Source of the DNA: Amycolatopsis sp. FDAARGOS 1241
GTDB lineage: Bacteria > Actinomycetota > Actinomycetes > Mycobacteriales > Pseudonocardiaceae
Length of the DNA: 64,000 nt
Assembly (NCBI RefSeq): GCF_016889705.1
Contig: NZ_CP069526.1
Coordinates: 372,001 to 436,000, forward strand
Direction of reading: 5' to 3'
The translations under genes were made by a program, and so were the position numbers. Position 1 is the first letter of the stretch. The number at the start of each line of letters is the position of its first letter. A model generated the notes under the pieces. That model did no database searches and was not told where the DNA came from. It worked only from the letters and a program-made list of their open reading frames with translations. Below are positions 1 to 9,864 of the stretch, piece by piece.

Positions 1-22
1 CCGCGAGACCCGTTGACGCACA

Positions 23-62
23 ACCGCTTGCGGCGCCGGGGTTTCCTGGCGCCGCAAGCGGT
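23..62. repeat. 15-bp perfect inverted repeat (hairpin, terminator-like)
   Basis: Arms 23-37 and 48-62 (core CGCTTGCGGCGCC / GGCGCCGCAAGCG) pair perfectly around a 10-nt loop. There is no T run, as is usual for high-GC terminators. It overlaps the 3' end of the broken Uma2 reading frame, so it may end that gene or one lying left of the window. Confidence 0.6.
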
Positions 63-344
63 GAGCGTGGTGAGGTCGATGTTCGCGGGAAACGGCTCGC
101 TGGTGGCGAAAACCCCGGTGACGGCCGGTGCGTCCGGGTAGTCGAGCTCGCCGGCCTGGTGGCAGGCGACGACGGAAACCGGGTCGCCGAGGTCGACGAT
201 CCAGTAGCACGGGAGGCCGGCGTCGGCGTACTCCTCGTGCTTGGTGACGTGGTCGGTGCGCTTCGATCCCGGCGACACGATCTCCACCGCTACCAGGACC
301 TCGTCGGCGCGCAGCATGCCACCGTCGCGTGTGACTGCCGCTTC

Positions 345-377
345 GGTGGTCACTACCAGGTGGTGGCCACTACCAGG
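345..377. repeat. 17-bp-period near-tandem duplication inside the Uma2 gene
   Basis: GGTGGTCACTACCAGG (345-360) recurs as GGTGGCCACTACCAGG (362-377) with one mismatch and a period of 17. Since 17 is not a multiple of 3, the duplication accounts for the frameshift in the surrounding gene. Confidence 0.8.
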
Positions 378-665
378 CCGACGCGAGAACCCGGGTTGGC
401 CGGCGGTTCAAGCTGCCCGGCCGGGTCGACGGTGGCCGCGTTGTGTCGCGGCCTCGAGCCGGGTGCCGGCACGAGGCGGCCTTCGACGAGTTCGGTGATG
501 CAGGATTCGGTTTTTCCGAGAGCCGCATATTCCTCGCTCGACACCAGACGGCCCGGTGCAGGCCAGCGGAGCTCGCACCCGGGCGGGTTGTCGGAGGTCA
601 TGTCGGCACCACTCTCCTACTTCGGGCGAGCACAGGGGTGCCGAGTGCTGCGGTGAGTGAGGGCG

Positions 666-1811
666 TCAGGAAGCCTTCAAGGCCCGTGCGATGACCATCC
701 GCTGGATCTGGTTCGTCCCCTCGAAGATCTGGGGCACCTTCGCCTCCCGCAGGTAGCGCTCGACCGGGAAGTCGCGCGTGTAGCCGGCGCCGCCGAGGAC
801 CTGGACGGCGTCGGTGGTGACTTTCATGGCGCCGTCGGTCGCGACGAGTTTCGCGATGGAGGACTGGCGCTGGAAGTCGAGGCCGCGGTCGCGGCGGCGG
901 GCGGCTTCCAGGTAGGTCGCGCGGGCCGATTCGACGGTCGCGGCCATGTCGGCCAGCAGGAACTCCAGGCCCTGGAACTCGATGATCGGCTTGCCGAACT
1001 GGGTGCGGCCCTTGGCGTAGGCGACGGCTTCGTCGAGGGCAGCCTGGGCGAGGCCCACCGCGCACGCCGCGATGCCGAGGCGGCCGGAGCTCAGGGACGA
1101 CAGGGCGATCTTCAGGCCCGCGCCCTCGTCGCCGACCAAGCGCGAAACAGGGACCTGCGCGTGGTCGAAGATCATCTGGGCCGTCGGTGAGCCGGTGAGG
1201 CCCATCTTGCGTTCGCGCGGGGCCGCCGACAGGCCCGGAGTAGCGCCGTCCACCAGCAGGCACGAGATGCCGTGGCCGCCGTCGTCGCTCGTGCGGACCA
1301 TGGTCGTGTAGAAGTCCGCGACGCCGGCGTGGGTGATCCACGCCTTGGTGCCGTTCACCACGTACTGGTCGCCCTCGCGGCGGGCGCGGGTCGACAGCGC
1401 GGCCGCGTCGGAGCCCGCGTGCGTTTCGGACAGGGCGTACGCCCCCAGCAACGAGCCGCCCAGCATGTCCGGTAGCCACTGCGCCCGCTGCTCGTCCGTG
1501 CCGTAGTGGGCCAGCGCGTAGCACGACATCGTGTGCACCGACAGCCCCACACCCACCGTCATCCACGCGGCGGCGATCTCCTCGAGCGCCTGCAGGTAGA
1601 CCTCGTACGGCAGCTCCGCGCCGCCCCAGCGCTCGGGGTAGGGCAGGCCCAGCAGCCCGGACTTGCCGAGCAGCGTGAACTGCTCGCGCGGGAACTGCTC
1701 CGCCTCTTCGGCCGCGGCGGCGCGGGGCTTCAGCTCGTCGCGCGCGATCTCCGTGACCAGGTTCAGCAGGTCTTCGGCCTCGGTGGTGGGCAGCAGTCGT
1801 TCTGCCGGCAT
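666..1811 (-). CDS. acyl-CoA dehydrogenase
   Basis: FAD-dependent alpha,beta-dehydrogenation of an acyl-CoA thioester, cytosolic; 381 aa, normal for the family. The N-terminal helical domain is followed by the FAD/substrate motif YALSETHAGSDAAAL, the beta domain (NGTKAWITHAG), and the C-terminal helical domain with RTQFGKPI, QVLGGAGYTRDFPVER and IFEGTNQIQR, where the Glu of FEGT is at the position of the catalytic base in short-chain dehydrogenases. ATG 1811 was chosen because GGAGGAG lies just upstream and the protein begins at the family N-terminus. It is divergent from a TetR gene across a 135-bp spacer holding an inverted repeat, so that TetR is its likely repressor. Substrate chain length cannot be told from sequence. 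Confidence 0.93.
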   Translation of the reverse strand: MPAERLLPTTEAEDLLNLVTEIARDELKPRAAAAEEAEQFPREQFTLLGKSGLLGLPYPERWGGAELPYEVYLQALEEIAAAWMTVGVGLSVHTMSCYALAHYGTDEQRAQWLPDMLGGSLLGAYALSETHAGSDAAALSTRARREGDQYVVNGTKAWITHAGVADFYTTMVRTSDDGGHGISCLLVDGATPGLSAAPRERKMGLTGSPTAQMIFDHAQVPVSRLVGDEGAGLKIALSSLSSGRLGIAACAVGLAQAALDEAVAYAKGRTQFGKPIIEFQGLEFLLADMAATVESARATYLEAARRRDRGLDFQRQSSIAKLVATDGAMKVTTDAVQVLGGAGYTRDFPVERYLREAKVPQIFEGTNQIQRMVIARALKAS

Positions 1812-1843
1812 GTCTCCTCCAGCGGCGATCGAGCGGAGCAGCG

Positions 1844-1880
1844 GTACTGAAAACAGTACTGGGGGCCGTTTGAGAGTACC
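1844..1880. promoter_or_regulatory. candidate TetR operator between the divergent acyl-CoA dehydrogenase and TetR genes
   Basis: GTACTG-AAAA-CAGTAC (1844-1859) is a perfect 6-bp inverted repeat, followed by a further AGTACC half-site at 1875-1880. Its place in the only spacer between a TetR gene and its divergent partner makes it the best operator candidate. Assignment is by position and symmetry only. Confidence 0.55.
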
Positions 1881-1946
1881 GTATGGAGGACGCGGCCGTC
1901 CTGGATTCATGAGGGATAGTGGCTCGATCACGAAAGCTGGTGGCCG

Positions 1947-2534
1947 ATGACCGCACCCGAAGCCCGCCGCCGCCCGACGGCGCGGCAGCAGGCGCTGCTC
2001 GCCGAACTGGAGAGCCTCTTCCTCGCCGAGGGCTTCGCCGGCTTCACGCTCGACGACCTGGCCGCCCGCCTGCGCTGCTCCAAGTCGACGCTGTACGCGC
2101 TCGCGCCCAGCAAGGAGCAGCTCGCCGTGAAGGTCGTCGCCCACTTCTTCCGCGGCGCCGCCCACCGGATCGAGACGCGCATCGAGGGCATCGACGACGC
2201 GCGCAAGCTCATCGGGGAATACCTCGCCGGAGTCTCGGAGCACCTCAACCGCGCGTCGCCCGCGTTCATGACCGACATCGCGCGGTTCGCGCCGGCCCGT
2301 GACACCTACCAGCTCAACAGTCGCGCCGCCGCGCGCCGCATCCGCGAGTTCATCGACAAGGGGGTGGCCGACGGGGTGTTCCGCGACGTGCACGCCCGCC
2401 TCGTCGCCGAGATGACAGGCCTGATCGTCGAGGGCATCCAGACCGGCGTGCTCGGCCGCCGCACCGACGTGTCCGACGGCGAAGCGTTCACCGCCCTGGG
2501 CGAGCTCCTGCTGGGTGGGCTCACGAAGGACTGA
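1947..2534 (+). CDS. TetR/AcrR family transcriptional regulator
   Basis: 195 aa. The N-terminal DNA-binding domain (about residues 10-60) has the TetR helix-turn-helix FTLDDLAARLRCSKSTLYAL, and the rest is an all-helical ligand/dimer domain that I cannot tie to a ligand. It is transcribed away from the acyl-CoA dehydrogenase at 666-1811, so it most likely represses that gene and itself through the repeat at 1844-1880, with an acyl-CoA or fatty acid as a plausible inducer (inference). The ATG at 1947 is the only start that keeps a normal TetR N-terminus. The Shine-Dalgarno is weak. Confidence 0.9.
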   Translation: MTAPEARRRPTARQQALLAELESLFLAEGFAGFTLDDLAARLRCSKSTLYALAPSKEQLAVKVVAHFFRGAAHRIETRIEGIDDARKLIGEYLAGVSEHLNRASPAFMTDIARFAPARDTYQLNSRAAARRIREFIDKGVADGVFRDVHARLVAEMTGLIVEGIQTGVLGRRTDVSDGEAFTALGELLLGGLTKD

Positions 2535-2562
2535 AGACACGAATTGTCACGAACGGGTCCTC

Positions 2563-2575
2563 TACACTCGCGTTC
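2563..2575 (+). promoter_or_regulatory. -10-like hexamer of a probable leaderless promoter (PfkB kinase)
   Basis: TACACT (2563-2568) ends 7 nt before the GTG start at 2576 and there is no Shine-Dalgarno between, the arrangement of a leaderless transcript. A convincing -35 at 17-bp spacing is not visible. Confidence 0.5.
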
Positions 2576-3517
2576 GTGATCGTGGTGGGTGGAGAGGCGC
2601 TCGTCGACCTCGTGCCGGGTGAACCGTTGGACTCCAATGTGGACAGTGGGCTGCGCGCGCTGCTGCCACGGCTGGGCGGTGGGCCGTACAACGTCGCACT
2701 CGCCGCCGCGCGGCTCGGTGTCCCGTCGGCGTTCCTGTCGCGCGTCTCCACCGACCGCTTCGGCGCCGCGCTCGTCGACCGGCTCGTGGGCTCCGGCGTC
2801 GACACATCGCTCGTGCAGCGCGGCGACGAGCCGACGACGCTCGCCGTGGTGGCGTTGGACCGTTCGGGGGCCGCCCGGTACACCTTCTACGTCGACGGCA
2901 CGGCCGACCGGCTCGTGACGGACCCCAGTGTGCTGCCCGCTGAGGCCACCGCGCTCTCGCTCGGCACCCTCGGGATGGTGCTCGAGCCGGGCGCCAGTGC
3001 GTACGAGGCGGTGCTGCGCCGCGAATCGGCGCGCGGCACGCTCACCGCGCTCGACCCGAACATCCGCGAAGCGCTCATCGCCGACCCGGCCGCCTACCGT
3101 GCACGGTTCGAGTCGTGGCTGCCCGATGTCCGGTTGCTGAAGATCTCCGACGACGACGCCGCGTGGCTCGCCGAAGGCGCCGACCCCGTGGCCGCCGCGA
3201 AGACGTGGGTCGAGTCCGGTGTGGACGCGGTCGTGCTGACGCGGGGCGCCGCGGGCCTGTCCGTGATCACCGCCGCAGGTGAGCTGGCCCACGTGCCTTC
3301 GCGCCGGGTCGAGGTGGTGGACACGATCGGAGCCGGCGACACCGTCCAGGGGGCGCTGCTGGCGTGGCTGCACACCCACGAGGTCCGTGACCTGGCCGCA
3401 CTCGGCGCGGACGCGTGGCGCGAGGCGCTCTCCTACGCCGCGAAAGCGGCCTCCATCACGGTCTCGCGCAGCGGCGCGGAGCCGCCGACGGCCGCGGACA
3501 TGGCTTCCACCGTGTGA
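2576..3517 (+). CDS. PfkB-family carbohydrate kinase (fructokinase-like)
   Basis: ATP-dependent phosphorylation of a sugar, most likely fructose or a related ketose. 313 aa, the usual length. It has the PfkB N-terminal VVGGEALVDLVP strand, the glycine-rich LGGGPYNVALAAARLG sugar-binding region (about residues 38-53), and the C-terminal signature DTIGAGDTVQGALL, where the Asp of GAGD is the catalytic base. The start is GTG 2576 because upstream sequence does not encode the family N-terminus. It stands alone between TetR and citrate synthase and is probably transcribed without a leader. Ribokinase or 2-keto-3-deoxygluconate kinase activity is an alternative. Confidence 0.88.
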   Translation: MIVVGGEALVDLVPGEPLDSNVDSGLRALLPRLGGGPYNVALAAARLGVPSAFLSRVSTDRFGAALVDRLVGSGVDTSLVQRGDEPTTLAVVALDRSGAARYTFYVDGTADRLVTDPSVLPAEATALSLGTLGMVLEPGASAYEAVLRRESARGTLTALDPNIREALIADPAAYRARFESWLPDVRLLKISDDDAAWLAEGADPVAAAKTWVESGVDAVVLTRGAAGLSVITAAGELAHVPSRRVEVVDTIGAGDTVQGALLAWLHTHEVRDLAALGADAWREALSYAAKAASITVSRSGAEPPTAADMASTV

Positions 3518-3520
3518 ACC

Positions 3521-3537
3521 TGGTCCCAAAGGGGCCA
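3521..3537 (+). terminator. short hairpin after the PfkB kinase
   Basis: TGGTCCC (3521-3527) pairs with GGGGCCA (3531-3537), one G-T wobble, around a 3-nt AAA loop, starting 4 nt past the stop codon. It is small, so termination is likely but unproven. Confidence 0.45.
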
Positions 3538-3710
3538 CTGAGAGCAACGCAGCGGCTGCGCGGACACCCTTATTTCGACTAGCGTAAGGGGTGAATTCAT
3601 ACCCCAGCGGGGCGGTGTGCAGCGAGGCGACGTGTTTCCTCGCGTGAACACGTGGCTACCTGTGAAACGTACAGGCGCCGCCGGCCCGTGCCAACGTGAG
3701 AGGGACCTGC

Positions 3711-5027
<1,317 letters not shown>

Positions 5028-5040
5028 GCACGCTTTCCGA

Positions 5041-5074
5041 AACGCCCCGCTGTGCATTCGCACGGCGGGGCGTT
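5041..5074 (+). terminator. intrinsic terminator of gltA
   Basis: AACGCCCCGC (5041-5050) pairs with GCGGGGCGTT (5065-5074), with an inner GTGC/GCAC extension and an ATTC tetraloop, 14 nt after the gltA stop and followed by TTT. Confidence 0.85.
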
Positions 5075-5088
5075 TAGCGTTGGCGGGT

Positions 5089-6429
5089 ATGACCAGGGTG
5101 TTGTGGTTCCGCCGGGACCTCCGGCTGGGCGACCACGCGGCCCTGCTGGCCGCGGCCGAAGCCGGCGGGCCCGTGCTGGCCTTGTACGTGCTCGACGACC
5201 GGCTGCTGAAACCGTCCGGTGCGCCGCGCCGGGCGTTCCTCCTCGACAGCCTCCGCACTCTCGACGAAGCGCTCGACGGCCGGTTGATGGTGGTGCACGG
5301 CGATCCGGTGCGGGAAGTCGGGCGCGTCGCGCGGTCGGTCGGCGCGTCGGCGGTGCACGTGAGCGCCGACGCCGGACCCTACGGCCGCCGCCGTGACGAG
5401 GAAGTCGCGAAAGCCCTGGCGGAGCACGACGTCGAGTTCGTGGCCACGGGCTCGCCCTACGCGGTGACGCCGGGGCGGGTGACCAAACCGGACGGTAAGC
5501 CCTATCAGGTGTTCACGCCGTTCCGGCGCGCGTGGACCGAGCACGGCTGGCGCCGTCCGGCCGACACCGGAGCGTCCCTTGTGGACTGGGTGAAGCCGGG
5601 GAACTCCGCGAAGATCCCGAAAGCACCCGATCTCGGTGACGTGGAGCTGCCCGCACCGGGCGAAGCCGCGGCGCTGGCCGCATGGCACGAGTTCCTCGAG
5701 TCGGGGCTGCGGCACTACGCGACCGACCGGGAGCGGCCCGACCGGCCGGGGACCACCCGCATGTCGGCGTACCTGCACTGGGGTGCCATCCACCCGCGTA
5801 CGATGCTGGCCGGGCTCGCCGGGAAATCCGGTGAAGGCGCCCAGTCGCTGCGTTCGGAGCTGTGCTGGCGCGAGTTCTACGCCGACGTCCTGTGGCACCG
5901 CCCGGAAACCGCGCGCGAGAACTACGACCACCGGTTCGACGAGATGGAGCACAACGCGGACCGGGACGCCTTCGAAGCGTGGTGCGCGGGCCACACCGGC
6001 TACCCGATCGTCGACGCGGGGATGCGCCAGCTGCTGGCGGAAGGCTGGATGCACAACCGGATCCGCATGGTCGTCGCGAGCTTCCTCGTGAAGGACCTGC
6101 ATCTGCCGTGGTGGTGGGGCGCGCGGCACTTCATGCGCCACCTCGTGGACGGTGACCTCGCGTCCAACCAGCTCAACTGGCAGTGGGTCGCCGGCAGCGG
6201 CACGGACGCGGCGCCGTACTTCCGCATCTTCAACCCCACGACGCAGGGCGAAAAGTTCGACCCCGACGGCGACTACGTGCGCAAGTACGTGCCCGAACTC
6301 CGTGGTGTGGAGGGAAAAGCGGTGCACAAGGTGACGGACCGGCCCGCGGAGTACGTCGCGCCGCTGGTGGACCACGCGGAGGAACGCCAGGTGGCCTTGC
6401 GGCGCTTCGGCAAGATCAAGCAGTCCTGA
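5089..6429 (+). CDS. phr: deoxyribodipyrimidine photolyase (class I cryptochrome/photolyase family)
   Basis: Light-dependent repair of UV cyclobutane pyrimidine dimers. 446 aa. The N-terminal alpha/beta antenna domain (VLWFRRDLRLGDHAAL at residues 4-19) is followed by the helical FAD-binding domain with TRMSAYLHWGAIHPR, ELCWREFYADVLWHRP, GYPIVDAGMRQL, GWMHNRIRMVVASFLVKDL and NWQWVAGSGTDAAPYFRIFNP. The last two blocks are diagnostic of photolyases rather than plant cryptochromes. A TTG at 5080 is in frame, but ATG 5089 starts the canonical N-terminus. TAGCGT (5075-5080) 8 nt upstream suggests a leaderless transcript beginning right after the gltA terminator. Confidence 0.94.
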   Translation: MTRVLWFRRDLRLGDHAALLAAAEAGGPVLALYVLDDRLLKPSGAPRRAFLLDSLRTLDEALDGRLMVVHGDPVREVGRVARSVGASAVHVSADAGPYGRRRDEEVAKALAEHDVEFVATGSPYAVTPGRVTKPDGKPYQVFTPFRRAWTEHGWRRPADTGASLVDWVKPGNSAKIPKAPDLGDVELPAPGEAAALAAWHEFLESGLRHYATDRERPDRPGTTRMSAYLHWGAIHPRTMLAGLAGKSGEGAQSLRSELCWREFYADVLWHRPETARENYDHRFDEMEHNADRDAFEAWCAGHTGYPIVDAGMRQLLAEGWMHNRIRMVVASFLVKDLHLPWWWGARHFMRHLVDGDLASNQLNWQWVAGSGTDAAPYFRIFNPTTQGEKFDPDGDYVRKYVPELRGVEGKAVHKVTDRPAEYVAPLVDHAEERQVALRRFGKIKQS

Positions 6430-6432
6430 GCC

Positions 6433-6456
6433 GACGGCCCGGCGATGCGGGCCGTC
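6433..6456. terminator. bidirectional hairpin between convergent phr and serine hydrolase genes
   Basis: GACGGCCCG (6433-6441) and CGGGCCGTC (6448-6456) form a perfect 9-bp stem with a 6-nt loop, in the 47-bp space between two convergent genes. Confidence 0.75.
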
Positions 6457-6476
6457 CGTCCCTCGGTTCCGCCGCG

Positions 6477-7628
6477 TCAGAGGCCGCCGATGGCGAGCGC
6501 GATCTTCTGCACGATCTCGGGCTGGCCCTCGAAGCCCTTGTCGGTGGTGTTGATCGAGTAGACCACGCGGCGCTGCAGGTCGCGCGTGGCCCAGATGCCG
6601 TTGGTGTAGCCGTAGCGGCTGCCGGTCTTGCCCCAGACGGTGACGCCGTTGACGGTCGAGGTCATCAGGCCCTGGCTGTAGATGGCGGGGTCGGCCGAAC
6701 CGTGGATCTTGACGTCGGGCACGGTGAACATGCGCTGCAGCACCGGATCCGGCACGAGCCGGCCGCGGAACAACGCGATCAGGAACTTGTCGAGGTCGTC
6801 GGCGGTCGAGATCATCTCACCCGCGGCCCACGGGATCGACTGGTTCATCCGCGTCAGGTCCACGAGCTGCCCGTTCACGACCTGGTACCCGTGGGAGTAG
6901 GGCGCGGGCAGGTTCGGGTTGTTGCCGGGCACGGAGGTGTCGCGCAGGCCGAGCGGGCGCAGGATGCGGTCGCGCACCTCCTCGCCGTACGAGCGGTGCG
7001 TGATCTTCTCGATCAGCAGCCCGGCGACGAGGTAGTTGGTGTTGGTGTACTGCTGCTGCGCGCCGGGTGCGAACACCGGTTCGTGCCGGAACGCGGTGGC
7101 CAGCACCTGCTGCGGCGTGAAGACCGTGTAGCGGTGGTCGACGATCCATTGTGGATCCCCCGGCAGGTCGACGCCGGGCAGTCCGCTGGTGTGGTTGAGC
7201 AGCTGCGCGATGGTGATCTCCGGATAGCTCGCCGGCAACAGGCCGGGCAGGTAGCGCTGCACGGGCGCGTCGAGGTCGATCCGGCGCTCGGCCGCGAGCT
7301 GGAGCACCACGACGGCGGTGAACGTCTTGGTGATGCTGCCGATGCGGAAGTGCGCGTTCGCCGGGACGGGCGCCCCGGTGCTGAGGTCACTCGTCCCGGA
7401 CACCCCGCTCCACGCACCCGCCGACCCGCGCACCTGCACGAGTGCTCCGGTGGCCTGGTCGTCGGGCAGCCCAGCGATGGCGCCCGCCAGCGAGTCCGGG
7501 TTCATCGGCGGTAGCGTCGAGCGAACGGTTGCGGCGGGCTCGGCCAGCGCGGCCGGCGGCACGGCGGCGGTGAGCAGGAGCGCGGCACTCGCGGCCGCGG
7601 CGATCCGGAGCAGTGGGTTTCTCGTCAT
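6477..7628 (-). CDS. secreted serine hydrolase, beta-lactamase class C / D-alanyl-D-alanine carboxypeptidase family
   Basis: 383 aa from ATG 7628, which starts an obvious signal peptide (MTRNPLLRIA, then an Ala/Leu-rich core, cleavage near ALAEP at 28-31). The catalytic motifs of the fold are present: SITK (Ser98, Lys101), YTN (194-196) and a C-terminal GKTG. The protein is therefore probably active outside the membrane, cutting D-Ala-D-Ala peptides or an ester/amide. Many paralogues of this kind occur in actinomycetes and few have known substrates; it need not give resistance. It is convergent with phr, and the neighbouring ABC genes are a separate unit. Confidence 0.88.
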   Translation of the reverse strand: MTRNPLLRIAAAASAALLLTAAVPPAALAEPAATVRSTLPPMNPDSLAGAIAGLPDDQATGALVQVRGSAGAWSGVSGTSDLSTGAPVPANAHFRIGSITKTFTAVVVLQLAAERRIDLDAPVQRYLPGLLPASYPEITIAQLLNHTSGLPGVDLPGDPQWIVDHRYTVFTPQQVLATAFRHEPVFAPGAQQQYTNTNYLVAGLLIEKITHRSYGEEVRDRILRPLGLRDTSVPGNNPNLPAPYSHGYQVVNGQLVDLTRMNQSIPWAAGEMISTADDLDKFLIALFRGRLVPDPVLQRMFTVPDVKIHGSADPAIYSQGLMTSTVNGVTVWGKTGSRYGYTNGIWATRDLQRRVVYSINTTDKGFEGQPEIVQKIALAIGGL

Positions 7629-7695
7629 GCCGACGAGTCTTTCGACTCGCGACCAGCCCGCCATCGGGGAGAAACCCGGATCGGGACCCTAGGGG

Positions 7696-8889
7696 TCAGC
7701 CGCGCAACGCCTCGGACAGCTTGACGCGGCTGCCCACGCGCAGCACGCCGTTGCGGTAGATCCGCGCGCCGAGCCACGTGACGAGGGCGATCGACGCGGT
7801 GGTCAAGACCACCGACGTGACGATCTCCCACGGCGAAGCCGAACCCGTCGCGATGCGCGCGGGCATGAGGATCGGCGACAGCAGCGGGATGAGCGAGACG
7901 ACCTTCGTCACCGCGCTGTCGGCCGACTGGGTGATGAGGTTGAGGCCGGCCACGAACCCGATCACGAGCGCGATGTTCACCGGTGCGACGACCGACTGCG
8001 TGTCCTCCTGCCGGGACACAAGGGAACCGGCCGCGCCGTAGATCATGGCGTACAGCAGGAACCCCAGCAGGTACCAGACGGCGCCCCACACCACGGCCGA
8101 CACGGCGATGCCCGCGATCGACCCGAGTACGCCGGTCGCGAAAGCCGCGACGAGCCCGGCCACAGCGAGGATCGCGAGCTGCGCCAGCCCGACGATCCCG
8201 AGCCCGAGCACCTTGCCGAGCAACAGGTGCCACGGCCGCACCGTCGAGAGCAGGATCTCGACGACGCGGCTCGCCTTCTCCTCGACCACCCCCTGGGCGA
8301 CGAGCGTGCCGTAGGTGATGATGCTGAGGTAGAGCAGCACCGCCACCACGAGGCCGACCACGAGCTTCTGCCCGGCGTGCGGATCTCGCGACCCCAGCGG
8401 CTGCACCTCGACGTGAGCTGCCGACACGGCCTGGTGCACGGAGACCGGATCGAGGTCCGCGGCCGAGAGCTTCGCGTCGAGCACCTGCTGCTGCACGATG
8501 CCGTCGAGCGCCCGCTGAAGCTGCGGATCTACAGTGGACTTCACGGCGACGCGCAGGCGCGACGCGCTCCCGGAGACGAGCGCGTCGACGGCGCCGGAGC
8601 GCACCTCGGCGAGCCCGTCCTGTTCGGTCGGGACGGTCACCACCTCGATCGTCCGGCCCTCGGCCTTCTCGGCGAGGTGAAGCTGCTGCGCGATGCCCTG
8701 CGCCTGCCCGGTGAGCGCGACCTTCGACGTGGCCGCGGAGCCCGCCAGGAACGCTTCCAGCGCCACGTATCCGATGAGCAGCAACAAGAGCACGGCGGTG
8801 CTGACGACGAACGAACGCGTGCGCAGCCGCGTGGTGATCTCCCGCTTCGCCACGAGCCGGACGGCTCGGCTGGCGCTGATCCGGCTCAC
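7696..8889 (-). CDS. ABC-2 type transporter permease (NatB-like exporter subunit)
   Basis: 397 aa membrane protein. One N-terminal transmembrane helix (FVVSTAVLLLLLIGYVALEA, about 26-45) is followed by a large extracytoplasmic loop of about 140 residues, then five or six C-terminal helices starting at LVVGLVVAVLLYLSIITYG with the conserved VVEEKASRVVEILLSTVRP loop. This is the topology of NatB/ABC-2 exporters. The start is GTG 8889, which overlaps the stop of the upstream ATPase gene by 4 bp, so the two are translationally coupled. Substrate unknown (Na+ in Bacillus NatAB; lipids, drugs or peptides in others). Confidence 0.85.
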   Translation of the reverse strand: MSRISASRAVRLVAKREITTRLRTRSFVVSTAVLLLLLIGYVALEAFLAGSAATSKVALTGQAQGIAQQLHLAEKAEGRTIEVVTVPTEQDGLAEVRSGAVDALVSGSASRLRVAVKSTVDPQLQRALDGIVQQQVLDAKLSAADLDPVSVHQAVSAAHVEVQPLGSRDPHAGQKLVVGLVVAVLLYLSIITYGTLVAQGVVEEKASRVVEILLSTVRPWHLLLGKVLGLGIVGLAQLAILAVAGLVAAFATGVLGSIAGIAVSAVVWGAVWYLLGFLLYAMIYGAAGSLVSRQEDTQSVVAPVNIALVIGFVAGLNLITQSADSAVTKVVSLIPLLSPILMPARIATGSASPWEIVTSVVLTTASIALVTWLGARIYRNGVLRVGSRVKLSEALRG

Positions 8890-9797
8890 GCGTCTTCTCC
8901 TTGCCGCACGGCGTCGCGGAAGAGCTCGGTGAGCGAACGGCGCTGCCGGCTGAACTCGATGACCGGACCGGTCGCGAGCGCGGCGGCCAGCACAGCCTGG
9001 TCGTCGGCGCTGGGGGACAGCTCCAGCACGGTCGTGGCGTCGTTCGCCTCGAGCACGCGCACACCGGGCACCGTCGAGGCCCAGCCCGGCCGGGCGTCGG
9101 GCGCGGTGATGACGAGCCGGCAGCCCGCGCCGCGGGTCAGCTCGTCGACCGTGCCGACGGCGACCATGCGGCCGGCTCGGATGATTCCCACGCGGTCGCA
9201 CAGGCGCTCGACGAGGTCGAGCTGGTGACTGGAGAACACGACCGGCACGCCGGTGGCCGCTTTTTCGCGCAGCACCACGCTCATCACGTCGACGGCGATC
9301 GGGTCGAGCCCGGAGAACGGCTCGTCGAGCACGAGCACGTCGGGGTCGTGCACGAGCGCGGCGGCCAGTTGCACGCGCTGCTGGTTGCCGAGGCTGAGCT
9401 TCTGCACCTCGTCCTTGCGGCGCTCGCCGAGCCCGAGCCGCGCGAGCAGGAGCTCGGTGGCGCGGTGGGCGTCGTTGGTGCTCAGGCCGTGCAGCTCCGC
9501 CAGGTACACGAGCTGGTCGAGCACCTTCATCTTCGGGTACAAGCCGCGCTCTTCGGGCATGTACCCGATGCGCGTGCGGGTCTCGTGCGTGATCGGTTCG
9601 CCGGCGAACCGCACCTCACCGGAGTCCGCGGCCTGCACACCCAGCGCGATCCGCATGGTGGTGGTCTTGCCGGCGCCGTTGCTGCCCACGAACCCGAACA
9701 GCTCACCCGGGCGCACGTCGAAGGTGACCTCGTCGAGCGCTTGCGTGCGGCCGTAGCGCTTGGAGATGCGATCGATCTCGAGCGTTCCCGCGGTCAC
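8886..9797 (-). CDS. ABC transporter ATP-binding protein (NatA-like)
   Basis: 303 aa. Walker A GSNGAGKTT (38-46), signature LSLGNQQRVQLAAAL (a Q-rich variant of LSGGQ), Walker B VLVLDEPFSGLDP, then a switch His in VVFSSHQLDLVERLCDR. The C-terminal extension after about residue 220 is typical of NatA/DRA exporter ATPases. It powers the permease encoded immediately downstream with a 4-bp overlap. No regulator gene is attached. Confidence 0.92.
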   Translation of the reverse strand: MTAGTLEIDRISKRYGRTQALDEVTFDVRPGELFGFVGSNGAGKTTTMRIALGVQAADSGEVRFAGEPITHETRTRIGYMPEERGLYPKMKVLDQLVYLAELHGLSTNDAHRATELLLARLGLGERRKDEVQKLSLGNQQRVQLAAALVHDPDVLVLDEPFSGLDPIAVDVMSVVLREKAATGVPVVFSSHQLDLVERLCDRVGIIRAGRMVAVGTVDELTRGAGCRLVITAPDARPGWASTVPGVRVLEANDATTVLELSPSADDQAVLAAALATGPVIEFSRQRRSLTELFRDAVRQGEDA

Positions 9798-9864
9798 GTC
9801 CCCTCCTCCCGGTGCGCGGCGCGGACTTCCCCGAGCTCCGCGCCGTCACTCTAGCTCCCGGTGC

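Larger units (their letters stand above)
1..601 (-). pseudogene. Uma2-family (DUF820) endonuclease-like gene, broken by a frameshift; runs off the left edge
   Basis: The reading starts at ATG 601 with the usual Uma2 N-terminus (a P..LVSSEEYAAL helix, then ELVEGRLV and PRHN). It stays open to about 362 and would then stop at TAG 355-353. Downstream in another frame the rest of the family is plain: RADEVLVAVEIVSPGS, TDHVTKHEEYADAG, YWIVDLGDP. The break coincides with a 17-bp near-tandem duplication (345-377); removing one unit joins the halves in frame (GLVVTTEAAVTRDGGML). No stop is seen before base 1 and the reading runs through a hairpin at 23-62, so the C-terminus is unresolved. Uma2 proteins have a PD-(D/E)XK fold, are abundant in actinomycetes and mostly of unknown role. 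Whether the break is real or a sequencing artefact cannot be told here. Confidence 0.75.
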
